A DNA stretch of 64,000 nucleotides from Bradyrhizobium sp. WSM471 (GTDB lineage: Bacteria > Pseudomonadota > Alphaproteobacteria > Rhizobiales > Xanthobacteraceae): the NCBI RefSeq assembly GCF_000244915.1, contig NZ_CM001442.1:2356001-2420000 (forward strand), given 5' to 3'. Shown piece after piece: positions 28,769 through 37,216 of the stretch. The stretch's first letter is position 1. Each line of letters starts with the position of its first letter. The position numbers were made by a program, and so were the translations under genes. The notes beneath the pieces were generated by a model, which worked only from the letters and a program-made list of their open reading frames with translations, made no database searches and had not been told where the DNA came from.

Positions 28769-29923
28769 ATGATGATGCCGACACGTCCTGAATCGCCTTG
28801 GATGAGCGATGAGACAAGGATCTTTCAGAACTCGGTTCGACAGTTTATCGAAGCGGAGCTTGTCCCAAACCATGCGCGTTGGTCCGAACGTGGCTTCCCC
28901 GACGCTTCGGCTTGGCTCAAGGCAGGTCAGGTTGGATTGTTACTTCCGGACGTACCTGAGAAGTATGGAGGGGGAGGTGGGACCTTCGCCTATGAGGCCG
29001 TTATCATCGAACAGCTTGCTCGGAGCGGTGTCCACTTCGGCTTCAACATTCAGAGCATAGTTGCACATTATATCCTCGCCTATGGAAACGAAGAGCAGAA
29101 ACTTCGATGGCTGCCGCGAATGGCCGCTGGCGAACTTGTTGGTGCGGTCGGATTGACGGAACCCAGTTCGGGATCGGATCTCCAGAGCACCAGAACCACA
29201 GCGCAAAGAGATGGCGATCATTATGTGATCAATGGATCAAAGACGTTCATCACAAACGGCTGGCAGGCCGGTCTTGTTTGTCTCGCGGTCCGGACTGATC
29301 CCAGAGTGTCCGGGCCGAGAGCCCTCTCACTGCTTGTGATTGAGACCAAAGATCTCCCGGGATATCGGGTAGGCGAGCCACTCGAGAAGGTCGGTCGGCA
29401 CGCTCAAGACACTTGTGAATTGTTTTTCGACGAAGTGCGTGTTCCCGTCGGGAACCTGCTTGGCCCGAGCGAGGGGCGCGGCCTGTTTCAAATGATGGAT
29501 CAGTTTCGATACGAGCGGCTGTCGATCGGACTGAGCGCGGTCGCGGCAGCGGAGCGCGCCATCGAAATCACCACCGCATACGTAAAGGAACGTAAGGCAT
29601 TCGGCAAACCTCTGCTGGACCTGCAGAACACGCGCTTCAAGCTCGCCGAATGCAGGACCGAGGCGCATGTCGGTCGGGTGTTCGTGGATAATTGCATCCA
29701 GCAGTTTATCAATGGTCAGTTCGATACCGTTACCGCGGCCATGGCCAAATACTGGCTCACTGATAGCCAGTGTCGGATCATAGATGAGTGCGTGCAGTTG
29801 CACGGCGGCTACGGCTACATGCAGGAATCCGCAATTGCGCGCTTGTGGACCGACAGCCGGGTCCAGCGCATATACGGAGGTGCGAACGAGGTGTTAAAGG
29901 AAGTGATCGGCTCCTCGCTTTGA
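28769..29923 (+). CDS. Acyl-CoA (or acyl-carrier) dehydrogenase
   Basis: A 384-residue flavoprotein that makes an alpha-beta double bond in an acyl thioester. Signature 1 is GAVGLTEPSSGSDLQSTRT, the FAD/acyl loop; signature 2 is QLHGGYGYMQESAIARLW, with the second half of the FAD site. The catalytic Glu region is the last segment, VQRIYGGANEVLKEVIGSSL. Three ATG codons in a row open the frame, and the third (28775) or one at 28802 may be used. It faces the thioesterase and NRPS genes from the other side; family members in NRPS clusters act on carrier-bound aminoacyl groups, so a role there is possible. It may also be an ordinary fatty-acid enzyme. Confidence 0.88.
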   Translation: MMMPTRPESPWMSDETRIFQNSVRQFIEAELVPNHARWSERGFPDASAWLKAGQVGLLLPDVPEKYGGGGGTFAYEAVIIEQLARSGVHFGFNIQSIVAHYILAYGNEEQKLRWLPRMAAGELVGAVGLTEPSSGSDLQSTRTTAQRDGDHYVINGSKTFITNGWQAGLVCLAVRTDPRVSGPRALSLLVIETKDLPGYRVGEPLEKVGRHAQDTCELFFDEVRVPVGNLLGPSEGRGLFQMMDQFRYERLSIGLSAVAAAERAIEITTAYVKERKAFGKPLLDLQNTRFKLAECRTEAHVGRVFVDNCIQQFINGQFDTVTAAMAKYWLTDSQCRIIDECVQLHGGYGYMQESAIARLWTDSRVQRIYGGANEVLKEVIGSSL

Positions 29924-30075
29924 GCCAAATCGGGCCGTTCGACGCGGGTGGCATCCAGGCTGCCATCACAATCGTCTTGACCTGGTGCTGCCGTTGCCAA
30001 ATTCTTGCAGTGCGCCCGGAATGGGGATCGGCCGGGACCTTGGCGGCTTCTCGCCGCCAAGCGCGTATCGGAGCC

Positions 30076-30999
30076 TCAGGCGCCGATCTGGTTTAGCCGC
30101 TCTTGCATTGCGCCGGCGAGGACGCCGACGTGCTCGCCGATCAATAGATCATTGACCTCAAACTTCTCAAGATGGTGTTCGCTGACCGAGCGAGCAAACG
30201 GCTTCCAAAGGTGTGCGCGATGCCACCAGTCGGCTGTAATGAAGAGGTCGACATGGCCGTCATAAACCCGCGGCGTATAGTTGTGGACCGCCGCGACTGT
30301 TGCATTCTCTACCCGGCTTCTGGCGGCGAGATTGCTGGCTCCCACGAGTTCCACGCCCTTCTGTCGTTCGAGCCTCAATTGAAGGCGGCGTTTGAACGCG
30401 CTCGGGGTCAGCACTTTCAGGTAGCTGGAAAGGCGTACGAGCAACAGCGATGTTGGATTGAACATCGTCGGATACGCACTGCCTATGAGCGCAAGCAGGG
30501 CCACTTTCTGTCCCATTGCTGTGAGCTGTTGCGCGACCTCGAAGGCTAAAGCTCCGCCTGCACAGTGCCCTGCAATCAGATAGGGGCCTTCCGGACGGTA
30601 CTTGCGGATTTGCTGGACTTCATAACGTGCGAGATCTTGGACCGTTGAGAGCGGCTCACTGCCATCGAGACCAGGCGGTTGAATGCCGACCATCGGCTGC
30701 TCCGCGTGCAGGTGTCGCGCTAACGGAAGCATACAAAAGATGTCGCCGCCGTGGCCAGAAACTGCAAATATCGGAGGCCTCGATCCATCTGGCTTGATAG
30801 GCACGATCGAGGTTCGTTCGATATTCCGGGCTTCGGCTTGCCGGAGAATTGTCATGATCGATTGCTTGCGGCTGGCAAGCGCCTGCTTTAGCTCATCATC
30901 CAACGCCCCTACCGGGGCGCTGCACTTCAATTGCGTATCCTCGATCCACAGGCGGACGTCGCGGGCGCGAAGCGTCGAAAGGAGGGCTGCATCATCCAT
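30076..30999 (-). CDS. Stand-alone thioesterase with TubC-type docking domain and Cys nucleophile
   Basis: A 307-residue protein in two parts. Residues 1-50 match the TubC docking fold: LLSTLRARDVRLWIEDTQLK and DELKQALASRKQSIMTIL. Residues 70-300 are a thioesterase: PPIFAVSGHGGDIFCMLPLA, then LIAGHCAGGALAFEVAQQL, where Cys (about 146) stands where Ser is usual. The usual Asp segment reads LIGSAYP and lacks Asp; the His is in GEHVGVL. Its ATG overlaps the NRPS stop in TGATG, so the two are translationally coupled. It probably releases or transfers the carrier-bound amino acid. Cys-type thioesterases are known from strained-ring and lactone-forming pathways such as obafluorin. Confidence 0.85.
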   Translation of the reverse strand: MDDAALLSTLRARDVRLWIEDTQLKCSAPVGALDDELKQALASRKQSIMTILRQAEARNIERTSIVPIKPDGSRPPIFAVSGHGGDIFCMLPLARHLHAEQPMVGIQPPGLDGSEPLSTVQDLARYEVQQIRKYRPEGPYLIAGHCAGGALAFEVAQQLTAMGQKVALLALIGSAYPTMFNPTSLLLVRLSSYLKVLTPSAFKRRLQLRLERQKGVELVGASNLAARSRVENATVAAVHNYTPRVYDGHVDLFITADWWHRAHLWKPFARSVSEHHLEKFEVNDLLIGEHVGVLAGAMQERLNQIGA

Positions 31000-32933
31000 C
31001 ACAGATTGAACTCTTCACGAGCGCCTGGAGAAGTACTGGTGCTCTGGTTGGTGATCACGAGCATATCGATCGCCTCCGAAAGTCCGGCGATCGTCGGTCG
31101 CTCGAACAGAACAGCAATCTCGAGGTTGATATTGAAGAGCGCGCGCAGTCTCGCAACAAGACCGACGGCAGTCATAGACTGCCCGCCAAGATCAAAGAAA
31201 TCATCCTGAATGCCGATCCCTTCCGTCCGCAACAGCTCGTGCCAGACAGCGGCAATGGCCTTTTGAGTCTCGGTTCGTGGGGGGCCGCCCTCGCCCCTGC
31301 TGGCAGCAAGAGGCGCGGGGAGAGCCTTTCGGTCGACCTTCCCGTTCTGGGTGAGCGGGAGGGCTTCGAGCAGCATGAATTGCGAAGGGACCATGTATTC
31401 GGGCAGGCGGGTTCCCAACGATTCCTTTAGCTCGTTCATGTCCAGCGCACCGTAACGGGGGACGATGTATCCCACGAGCTGACGGTTTCCTGGCTCGTCC
31501 TCGCGAGCAATCACGGCGCACGCTTGCACGTTGGGTTCGGCCGCGAGATTGGCTTCGATCTCACCGAGCTCGATGCGGTAGCCGCGAATTTTCACCTGAT
31601 CATCCGCTCGGCCGAGATACTCCAGGATGCCGTCGTTGCGAAAACGAGCCAGGTCTCCGCTTCGATAGAGGCGCGCGTCTGTTTCAGTGCTGAATGGGTC
31701 CGACAGGAATCGTTCCGCGGTCAATTCGGCCCGGTTCAAGTAACCGAGGCCAACGCCAGTCCCACCGATAAACAGCTCGCCCGCCACTCCGGGCGCGACC
31801 GGCTTCATGTTCTCCTCCAGAACGTAGAGCTGTGTATTGGCGATTGGACGTCCGATGCAGACAGAGCCGCTTGTCGGATCACCAATTTGAACCTCGTGCA
31901 CGCAGCAGCCGACGACTGTTTCGGTCGGACCGTACTCGTTGAACAAACGCGTCGCAGGCGCATGTTCGCGCCAGAGGCGGAGAGTTTCGGCAACGAGGTT
32001 TTCCCCGCCGATCACAAATGCGCTGGCTGCATCTGCGGCCTGCTCGGGCGCGATTTGTGCGTTAAGCAACTCGAGATGCGCGGGCGTGATCTTGACGAGA
32101 CCTCGCTTTCCGGGGGCTTTGAGGGCGGCCATGAGCCCTTGAGCGCCAACATCCTCTGGCAAAAGTTCAACGGTCCCGCCGCCCAAAAGGGTGGTGTAGA
32201 GACTTGTAACCGTCAAATCGAACGATATCGATGTGTGAACCGGTACGGCAAACCCTGCAGCCACGGGGTAAGTCTTGATCGCCCACCACAGGTAATTGAC
32301 CAGGCCCCGATGCACGATCATCGCCCCCTTCGGCCTGCCCGTCGAGCCGGACGTGTACATGACGTAGGCCAGATTTGAGGGGATCGTTGCCGACGGGGGA
32401 TTAGCCTTGGACTCGCCGCTCAAGATTGGCGAATCGACATCCAGGCAGATGACCTTGTCTACAGGCGTCGTTAAGAGCGACAGGCACCCTTGTTGCGTTA
32501 GAAGGACGAGCGGGTTCGCGTCCTCGATCATGAAGGACAACCGCTCCTTAGGATAGGCCGGATCAAGGGGAACGTATGCTCCGCCTGCTTTCCAAACGGC
32601 CAACAAGGCCACGATCAGTTCGGGAGAGCGCTCGAAGCAAACACCCACCAGAGTGTTGGGACCAACCCCACGCTTGCGGAGATAGTGAGCGACACTGTTG
32701 GCTCGCTCGTTTAGATCGCTATAGCTTAAGCGGCGCTCTCCGAATGTAAGCGCAATTGCGTCCGGCGTGCGCTCGACCTGAGCCTCAAACAATTCTTGCG
32801 CGCAAACTTGCGGAAAATCAGCCTGAGTGTCGTTCCACGCGCGCAGTTGCGCTCGCTCCTTGTCGGACAAGGTGCCCCAAATGTCGGAGCGATATTCCTT
32901 CGATGGATTTGGCAACGCTTCTATCAATGACAC
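30999..32933 (-). CDS. NRPS adenylation-carrier protein, predicted Asn-activating
   Basis: A 644-residue A-PCP protein with no condensation domain. Residues 10-45 are a typical C-to-A linker, so it looks derived from a longer NRPS. Core motifs: NLAYVMYTSGSTGRPKGAM, FNEYGPTETVVG, LYRSGDLARFRNDG, YLGRADDQVKIRGYRIE, and the Lys in TQNGKVDRK. The carrier reads DDFFDLGGQSMTAVG with the phosphopantetheine Ser. Aligned by eye on GrsA, the ten pocket residues read D-L-T-K-V-G-E-V-G-K, one off the classic Asn code DLTKLGEVGK. GTG at 32931-32933 with GGGAGG six bases before is the start. The tail, GAREEFNL, may dock to the TubC domain of the next protein. Confidence 0.9.
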   Translation of the reverse strand: MSLIEALPNPSKEYRSDIWGTLSDKERAQLRAWNDTQADFPQVCAQELFEAQVERTPDAIALTFGERRLSYSDLNERANSVAHYLRKRGVGPNTLVGVCFERSPELIVALLAVWKAGGAYVPLDPAYPKERLSFMIEDANPLVLLTQQGCLSLLTTPVDKVICLDVDSPILSGESKANPPSATIPSNLAYVMYTSGSTGRPKGAMIVHRGLVNYLWWAIKTYPVAAGFAVPVHTSISFDLTVTSLYTTLLGGGTVELLPEDVGAQGLMAALKAPGKRGLVKITPAHLELLNAQIAPEQAADAASAFVIGGENLVAETLRLWREHAPATRLFNEYGPTETVVGCCVHEVQIGDPTSGSVCIGRPIANTQLYVLEENMKPVAPGVAGELFIGGTGVGLGYLNRAELTAERFLSDPFSTETDARLYRSGDLARFRNDGILEYLGRADDQVKIRGYRIELGEIEANLAAEPNVQACAVIAREDEPGNRQLVGYIVPRYGALDMNELKESLGTRLPEYMVPSQFMLLEALPLTQNGKVDRKALPAPLAASRGEGGPPRTETQKAIAAVWHELLRTEGIGIQDDFFDLGGQSMTAVGLVARLRALFNINLEIAVLFERPTIAGLSEAIDMLVITNQSTSTSPGAREEFNL

Positions 32934-33303
32934 AAATCGCCTCCCGGTAGTTCGCAACCGTACAAACTGTTTGCCCGCGTAAAAAGCTTCCCAGCTGTGC
33001 CCGCGTCCTGGAAACGCGTCCGCCAGGTCCCTAAATAATCATAGAGCGTTTCCAAATTTAATTAAATAGCACTGCTATGGTAAATTATTTCAAGGGGGAA
33101 AAGAACAATAAAATCAGTATGGAGAAGCGCTGCATGAGCGTCACGCTTTTTTGTCGCTATTTAATTTTATTGTTTTGAAGTGGGTCTTTCAGCTATTCTG
33201 GAAGTCGGACTTGGTCCGCAACTGGCACTCGGAAGCAAGATGAGTTTCCTTGGCCGCGGGGCGCGCCTGGAATTTGAAGTCCAGGAGCAGGTCATCGAGC
33301 GAA
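32934..33303. promoter_or_regulatory. Divergent promoter region, AT-rich
   Basis: Separates the NRPS operon (minus) from the exosortase genes (plus). 33050-33175 is AT-rich with CCAAATTTAATTAAATAGC and CTATTTAATTTTATTG, again the AATTAA style. It probably drives both sides. Confidence 0.45.
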
Positions 33304-34140
33304 ATGGCTGAAGATATGACCGCCATCTTGAAATATTGCCCGACCCGCGGCGAGCTCTATGCGGGGGTATTCATAATCGGTTGCATCAACGGCTTGGCCG
33401 CGAAAGCCATTTCGTCGGTGCATCGGATCGGATGGCAGGATGCCGTTTTGGGCACGTTCGATGTGAGCGCCGTGGTTATCGCGGCATGCTTTGCAGGAAT
33501 TTCGCTGGTCCTGTCCGACAGAACTGAGCTGGCGCGTGCCGTCGACGTTGCCCTTGCGGCCATTCTCTTGCTGGTCATCGCACTTCCCATTGGCGCGGCT
33601 AGTTGGATCGCTGTTGCCATGCTGAGCATCTACGTGTTGTCGACCCAGCAGGTATCCGAACCATTGCGTCGCGGGGCAGTCATTCTCCTGGCCACCACGG
33701 TTCCTATGCTGTGGAGCCGCCTCATCTTTGATATGTTCGCAAAATATGTGCTGGCAATCGATGCGTGGCTTGTCGGATGGATGCTGGGAACGGATCGGCA
33801 CGCCAATATGGTCGAGTTTGCTGATCACTCGGGAACACTCGCGATCTTCCCGTCGTGTTCGTCGCTCGCAAATGTATCGCTCGGCCTGCTGTGTTGGATC
33901 GCGATCAGCGAAATGACAGGCCACAGAAGGCGCCCGCAAGACATCCTCTGGTGCGGACTTGTATGCGCATGCGTCATCGCAGTGAACGTCCTTCGTATGA
34001 GCCTCATGGGGCTGAGCTACGCGCATTACGCGATGCTTCACAGCCCGCTATCCGAGTTGGCTGTGAACGTCATTATTCTGATCCTCGTCGCTGCAATCAG
34101 CATGCTAGGCGTTAGACGTGACATATTCTCCCGCGCTTAA
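33304..34140 (+). CDS. Exosortase/archaeosortase-family protein
   Basis: A 278-residue multi-span membrane protein with seven or eight hydrophobic segments. The exosortase triad is visible: Cys185 in FPSCSSLANVSL, Arg231 in AVNVLRMSLMGL and His246 (or His241) in YAHYAMLHSP. Exosortases cleave C-terminal PEP-CTERM-type signals of exported proteins, usually in EPS-making bacteria. No classical PEP-CTERM protein is seen here; the 81-residue protein at 25898 is a possible substrate. ATG at 33304 is chosen; an alternative is ATG at 33319. Overlaps the next gene by 23 bases. Confidence 0.8.
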   Translation: MAEDMTAILKYCPTRGELYAGVFIIGCINGLAAKAISSVHRIGWQDAVLGTFDVSAVVIAACFAGISLVLSDRTELARAVDVALAAILLLVIALPIGAASWIAVAMLSIYVLSTQQVSEPLRRGAVILLATTVPMLWSRLIFDMFAKYVLAIDAWLVGWMLGTDRHANMVEFADHSGTLAIFPSCSSLANVSLGLLCWIAISEMTGHRRRPQDILWCGLVCACVIAVNVLRMSLMGLSYAHYAMLHSPLSELAVNVIILILVAAISMLGVRRDIFSRA

Positions 34141-34591
34141 GTGGATGCTCATCGTTTTGATCCCGCTGACGATCGGGTGGAAATTGATGTTGAAGCCGGA
34201 AGATCCGGTCGAGATACAAAATGCGATTGCTGTGTTTCTGGCCGAGCAGAAGTTTGAAGTCGTCGTCAGCGACGAGAACCTCGAATACATGCATATCGTG
34301 GATGCAAGATCACCCTCGTGCCATTTGCGGGTAGCCAGGGTCTCGCCGCTTGGCCACGAGGCGGATCTCATTCGCAGGTTGAACGAGCTGAACGGTCGTA
34401 CGTATTTTGTGTTCAGAAGAGTGGTCTACTCGGACCAACCAGTCTACCTGACGGTTGTCAACTATATCTGGTTCAGGTTTCTTCGCGAACTCGGCTTCGT
34501 GTCCCGGGTTCCCCCCGTCCTCGCTGTCGTTGCCTCTTGTGAGACGGACCAATTGCCATGGAGCATGCTGCGTTCGCTCGAGCCGACCTGA
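34118..34591 (+). CDS. Exosortase-coupled membrane-anchored protein, unknown
   Basis: A 157-residue protein with one N-terminal helix (MLIVLIPLTIGWKLML) and a soluble, presumably periplasmic domain (FLAEQKFEVVVSDENLEY, then LNGRTYFVFRRVVYSDQPVY). Starts at a GTG inside the end of the exosortase gene, so the two are probably translated together. The position is that of EpsI-type exosortase partners, but the sequence lacks obvious EpsI motifs and I do not assign it. Function unknown. Confidence 0.7.
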   Translation: MTYSPALKWMLIVLIPLTIGWKLMLKPEDPVEIQNAIAVFLAEQKFEVVVSDENLEYMHIVDARSPSCHLRVARVSPLGHEADLIRRLNELNGRTYFVFRRVVYSDQPVYLTVVNYIWFRFLRELGFVSRVPPVLAVVASCETDQLPWSMLRSLEPT

Positions 34592-34755
34592 GGTATGAGC
34601 GTCAGATGCCTCGGTTTGACGGCCCCTCCGGCGCGCGCGGCTGAAGAGTGTTAAAGCTTACTTCCAGGACAATTGACCTCCCTTATTTTTTGACTCGGAG
34701 CCTAATTCCAGGCGGTTGGAGCAATCTTTTTACTGATCTCATGATATGGAGTAGC

Positions 34756-35661
34756 ATGAACTTTCATCAATTTCTTAAGTGCCGCACGATGAGAGCGATA
34801 GAATTTCGCCGGTACGTGAAGATCCTGATCAGCCTGAGTTATTATGCTGGTCGCACGATCTTGCGTTTCATCTTGGGGCGGTCGTCCGCGCAGCGCCTTA
34901 CCGTACTTTACTACCACGGTATCTCGGCTGAAGACCGGCCAGCGTTCGAGCGTCAGATTGATGCTCTTCACCGCAGAGCCCAGGTGGTGCCGGCCTCACA
35001 CCGCGGCCCCCTCCCTGAAGGCAAGAAATGCGTTGCAATCACGTTCGACGACGCGTTCGTCAGCGTCGCCCAAAATGCCCTTCCCAAGCTTGCTGAGTAT
35101 GCGTTCCACTCCACCATATTCGTACCCGTGGGCTGGCTTGGGCGCGCGCCGGGATGGGTTATGAACGAGATCGAAGGCGCAATCGGTACCGGCGGAAGTT
35201 CGGAGGCCCAGGAGGTGGTTATGTCCCGCGAGCAATTGCAGGCTCTTAGTGCCTCGCTGGTCTCGCTCGGGTCACATACGATAAGCCATCCGTTAATGCC
35301 ATCTCTCGGTCCGAAGCAGCTGCGGGAGGAGCTTGAGGACTCGAAAGTTCGATTGATGCAATTGAACAGGGGACCAATTCTCGATTTCTCATTTCCCTAC
35401 GGAGAGTATGACGTTGGTATGCTCGCCGATTGTAGGGCGGCCGGCTATGAAACGGTGTACTCAATATCTTCGCAAGAGATCGATACAACGGCTCCTGATA
35501 TGTTGCGTGGACGGACAAAGGTGGATCCGTCCGATGGCCCGCTGGAGTTCTTTTTGAAGTTCAACGGCGCCTATCAGTGGACGAGATTGACAACCCCACT
35601 CAAGCGGTTCTTGGGATCAATGAAGGGTGGGGGGGCGCGCGACCAAGTCACGTCCCGATGA
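34756..35661 (+). CDS. Polysaccharide deacetylase (CE4/NodB-like)
   Basis: A 301-residue protein with an N-terminal helix (ILISLSYYAGRTILRFIL) and a NodB-type deacetylase barrel. CVAITFDDAFVSVA holds the two Asp of the first motif, LGSHTISHPLM the metal-binding His pair, and SFPYGEYDVGML the third motif. It removes N-acetyl groups from a glycan, probably in the periplasm. The start ATG at 34756 has GGAG five bases before it. The product may de-N-acetylate a HexNAc such as the ManNAc supplied by wecB, but the substrate is not shown by sequence. Confidence 0.87.
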   Translation: MNFHQFLKCRTMRAIEFRRYVKILISLSYYAGRTILRFILGRSSAQRLTVLYYHGISAEDRPAFERQIDALHRRAQVVPASHRGPLPEGKKCVAITFDDAFVSVAQNALPKLAEYAFHSTIFVPVGWLGRAPGWVMNEIEGAIGTGGSSEAQEVVMSREQLQALSASLVSLGSHTISHPLMPSLGPKQLREELEDSKVRLMQLNRGPILDFSFPYGEYDVGMLADCRAAGYETVYSISSQEIDTTAPDMLRGRTKVDPSDGPLEFFLKFNGAYQWTRLTTPLKRFLGSMKGGGARDQVTSR

Positions 35662-35719
35662 ATGGGGCGCCGAAACCCGTGTCCCTCTCATATCGCTGCA
35701 GCGAACGTGGCGAACGTAT

Positions 35720-36757
35720 TCACTTATCGTGAAACTGCGGCTGGCCTGTTTCGCCTCGTATCCCCGCGAACAAACCTCTCGCAGCCGCTTCGAAGTTTCT
35801 TGGCGAGCGCGCGACGAGATACATCATCGCGTGGATGCAACCAAACAATCCTGCCAGCAAAACGTAGCGGGGCCAGTGCATCCGGACGAAAGTGAGATTA
35901 TTGCGGCTTTCAAGGTAGACCGAAAGGTAGGATCTTTGTGCTCGACGACGGCCCGATCCGATTGTCGTGCCCCCTTTGTGCGGTACAATCGAGTCCGGCG
36001 CGTATCCAAGACCGTGCTTTTTTGCTCGCTTTGACCAATCGGCGTCCTCGTAGAATAGGAAGAAGCGTTCATCCATGGGGCCAATGTCCTCGAGGCAGCG
36101 CCTCGTAACATACATCGATCCACCGGCGATGCAGTCGAGATCAGCCTCTATCGACTTGAGGTCCACAGGAGTGTTGATGGGCTCTCCGAGGCCGATCAGC
36201 GCGAGATCTGCTCGAAACTTGCGCCATCGATGACCGGCGCGGCAATGAACATACGTGCTGTGGACATCAGGCACGATAGTGCTGCCGACCATCCCCTTGT
36301 TGCCAGCCGAAGAGCGATCCACCAGAGCTTTTAAAGCGTCCGGTTCGGGTTCCGAGTCCGGATTGAGCACCCATACTCCATCCCACTCTGGATTTGGCAA
36401 CACGCGATGAATCCAGACGTTGGTGCCTCCGGCGTACCCCAAGTTTTGCGTTGCGCAGCCAACCCACACACGGGTGCTGCGCCCCTTGAGCGCAAACCGG
36501 GCGATCTCGATCTGTCGGGAAGGAACGGCCGGCGGTGCTTCCGGGGGCGGATCCGAGCCTCTGGTGCAGGGCCCTCCCGGCCCGATCAGTGTGTCGCACA
36601 GCAGAACGAACGCTTCATCTCCGCCGTTCTCGCAAATGAAGACGTCAAAGTGCGGTTCATCCGTCGAGCGCGACAGCGCGGCGAGGCAAGCCCGTACGTC
36701 TTCGGGGTTGCGGAAGCCTACAATGATGATCGCAATGCGGTGCTGATCCAGGGCCAT
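35720..36757 (-). CDS. GT2-family glycosyltransferase (rhamnosyltransferase-like)
   Basis: A 345-residue inverting GT-A transferase. AIIIVGFRNPEDVRACLAAL is the start strand, NLGYAGGTNVWIHR and VWVLNPDSEPEPDAL give the nucleotide-sugar region with the D-x-D-like NPDSEP, and GGSMYVTRRCLEDIG with RFFLFYEDADWSKRAKKHG gives the acceptor and ED-x-D motifs. The C-terminal helix (YVLLAGLFGCIHAMMYLVA) may anchor it to the inner membrane. GAAGGTAA precedes the ATG. Convergent with the deacetylase. Confidence 0.88.
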   Translation of the reverse strand: MALDQHRIAIIIVGFRNPEDVRACLAALSRSTDEPHFDVFICENGGDEAFVLLCDTLIGPGGPCTRGSDPPPEAPPAVPSRQIEIARFALKGRSTRVWVGCATQNLGYAGGTNVWIHRVLPNPEWDGVWVLNPDSEPEPDALKALVDRSSAGNKGMVGSTIVPDVHSTYVHCRAGHRWRKFRADLALIGLGEPINTPVDLKSIEADLDCIAGGSMYVTRRCLEDIGPMDERFFLFYEDADWSKRAKKHGLGYAPDSIVPHKGGTTIGSGRRRAQRSYLSVYLESRNNLTFVRMHWPRYVLLAGLFGCIHAMMYLVARSPRNFEAAARGLFAGIRGETGQPQFHDK

Positions 36758-37216
36758 TTACCTTCACTCAAAGAATCCTATCGAGAACAGATTGATGCGT
36801 TAGAGCCAATGCAAGCCGATGCCAGGAACGCCGGATGGGAGACATCTGGGCGTCTGGATCATCGGCATTAGAGAGATATTTCACCGAACTGCAACTCCTG
36901 TTCCGACTCTTTGCGGCGTCCCGCGCAGGGGGTGAACTGGCTTTGTAGGACCGCGCCGTGCCGTGAACAATCTTTGCGTCGCGCTTGCTTGAAGTGCTGG
37001 TAAACGTACGTTCGGGACTTGCCCCCTCGCCCACAGCATGACCAACCGGCTCCTGTGGGCATCGCGCCAGAACGGCGGGGCGCCGATACGAGCCTGAGCA
37101 ATTGCGATGTATCAGTAAAATGCCTCGCTTGATTTGCCTTTTCGGATAAGTCGGCTAAATAATCGATGTGCAAGAGGTCGACGCAATCAATATCGTTAAT
37201 TTTTAGCGGATCCATT
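36758..37216. other. Divergent intergenic stretch, nothing recognised
   Basis: About 460 bases between the GT2 gene (minus) and the unknown protein at 37217 (plus). Holds both promoters by position. No gene, repeat or clear box seen; short open frames lack motifs. Confidence 0.35.
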
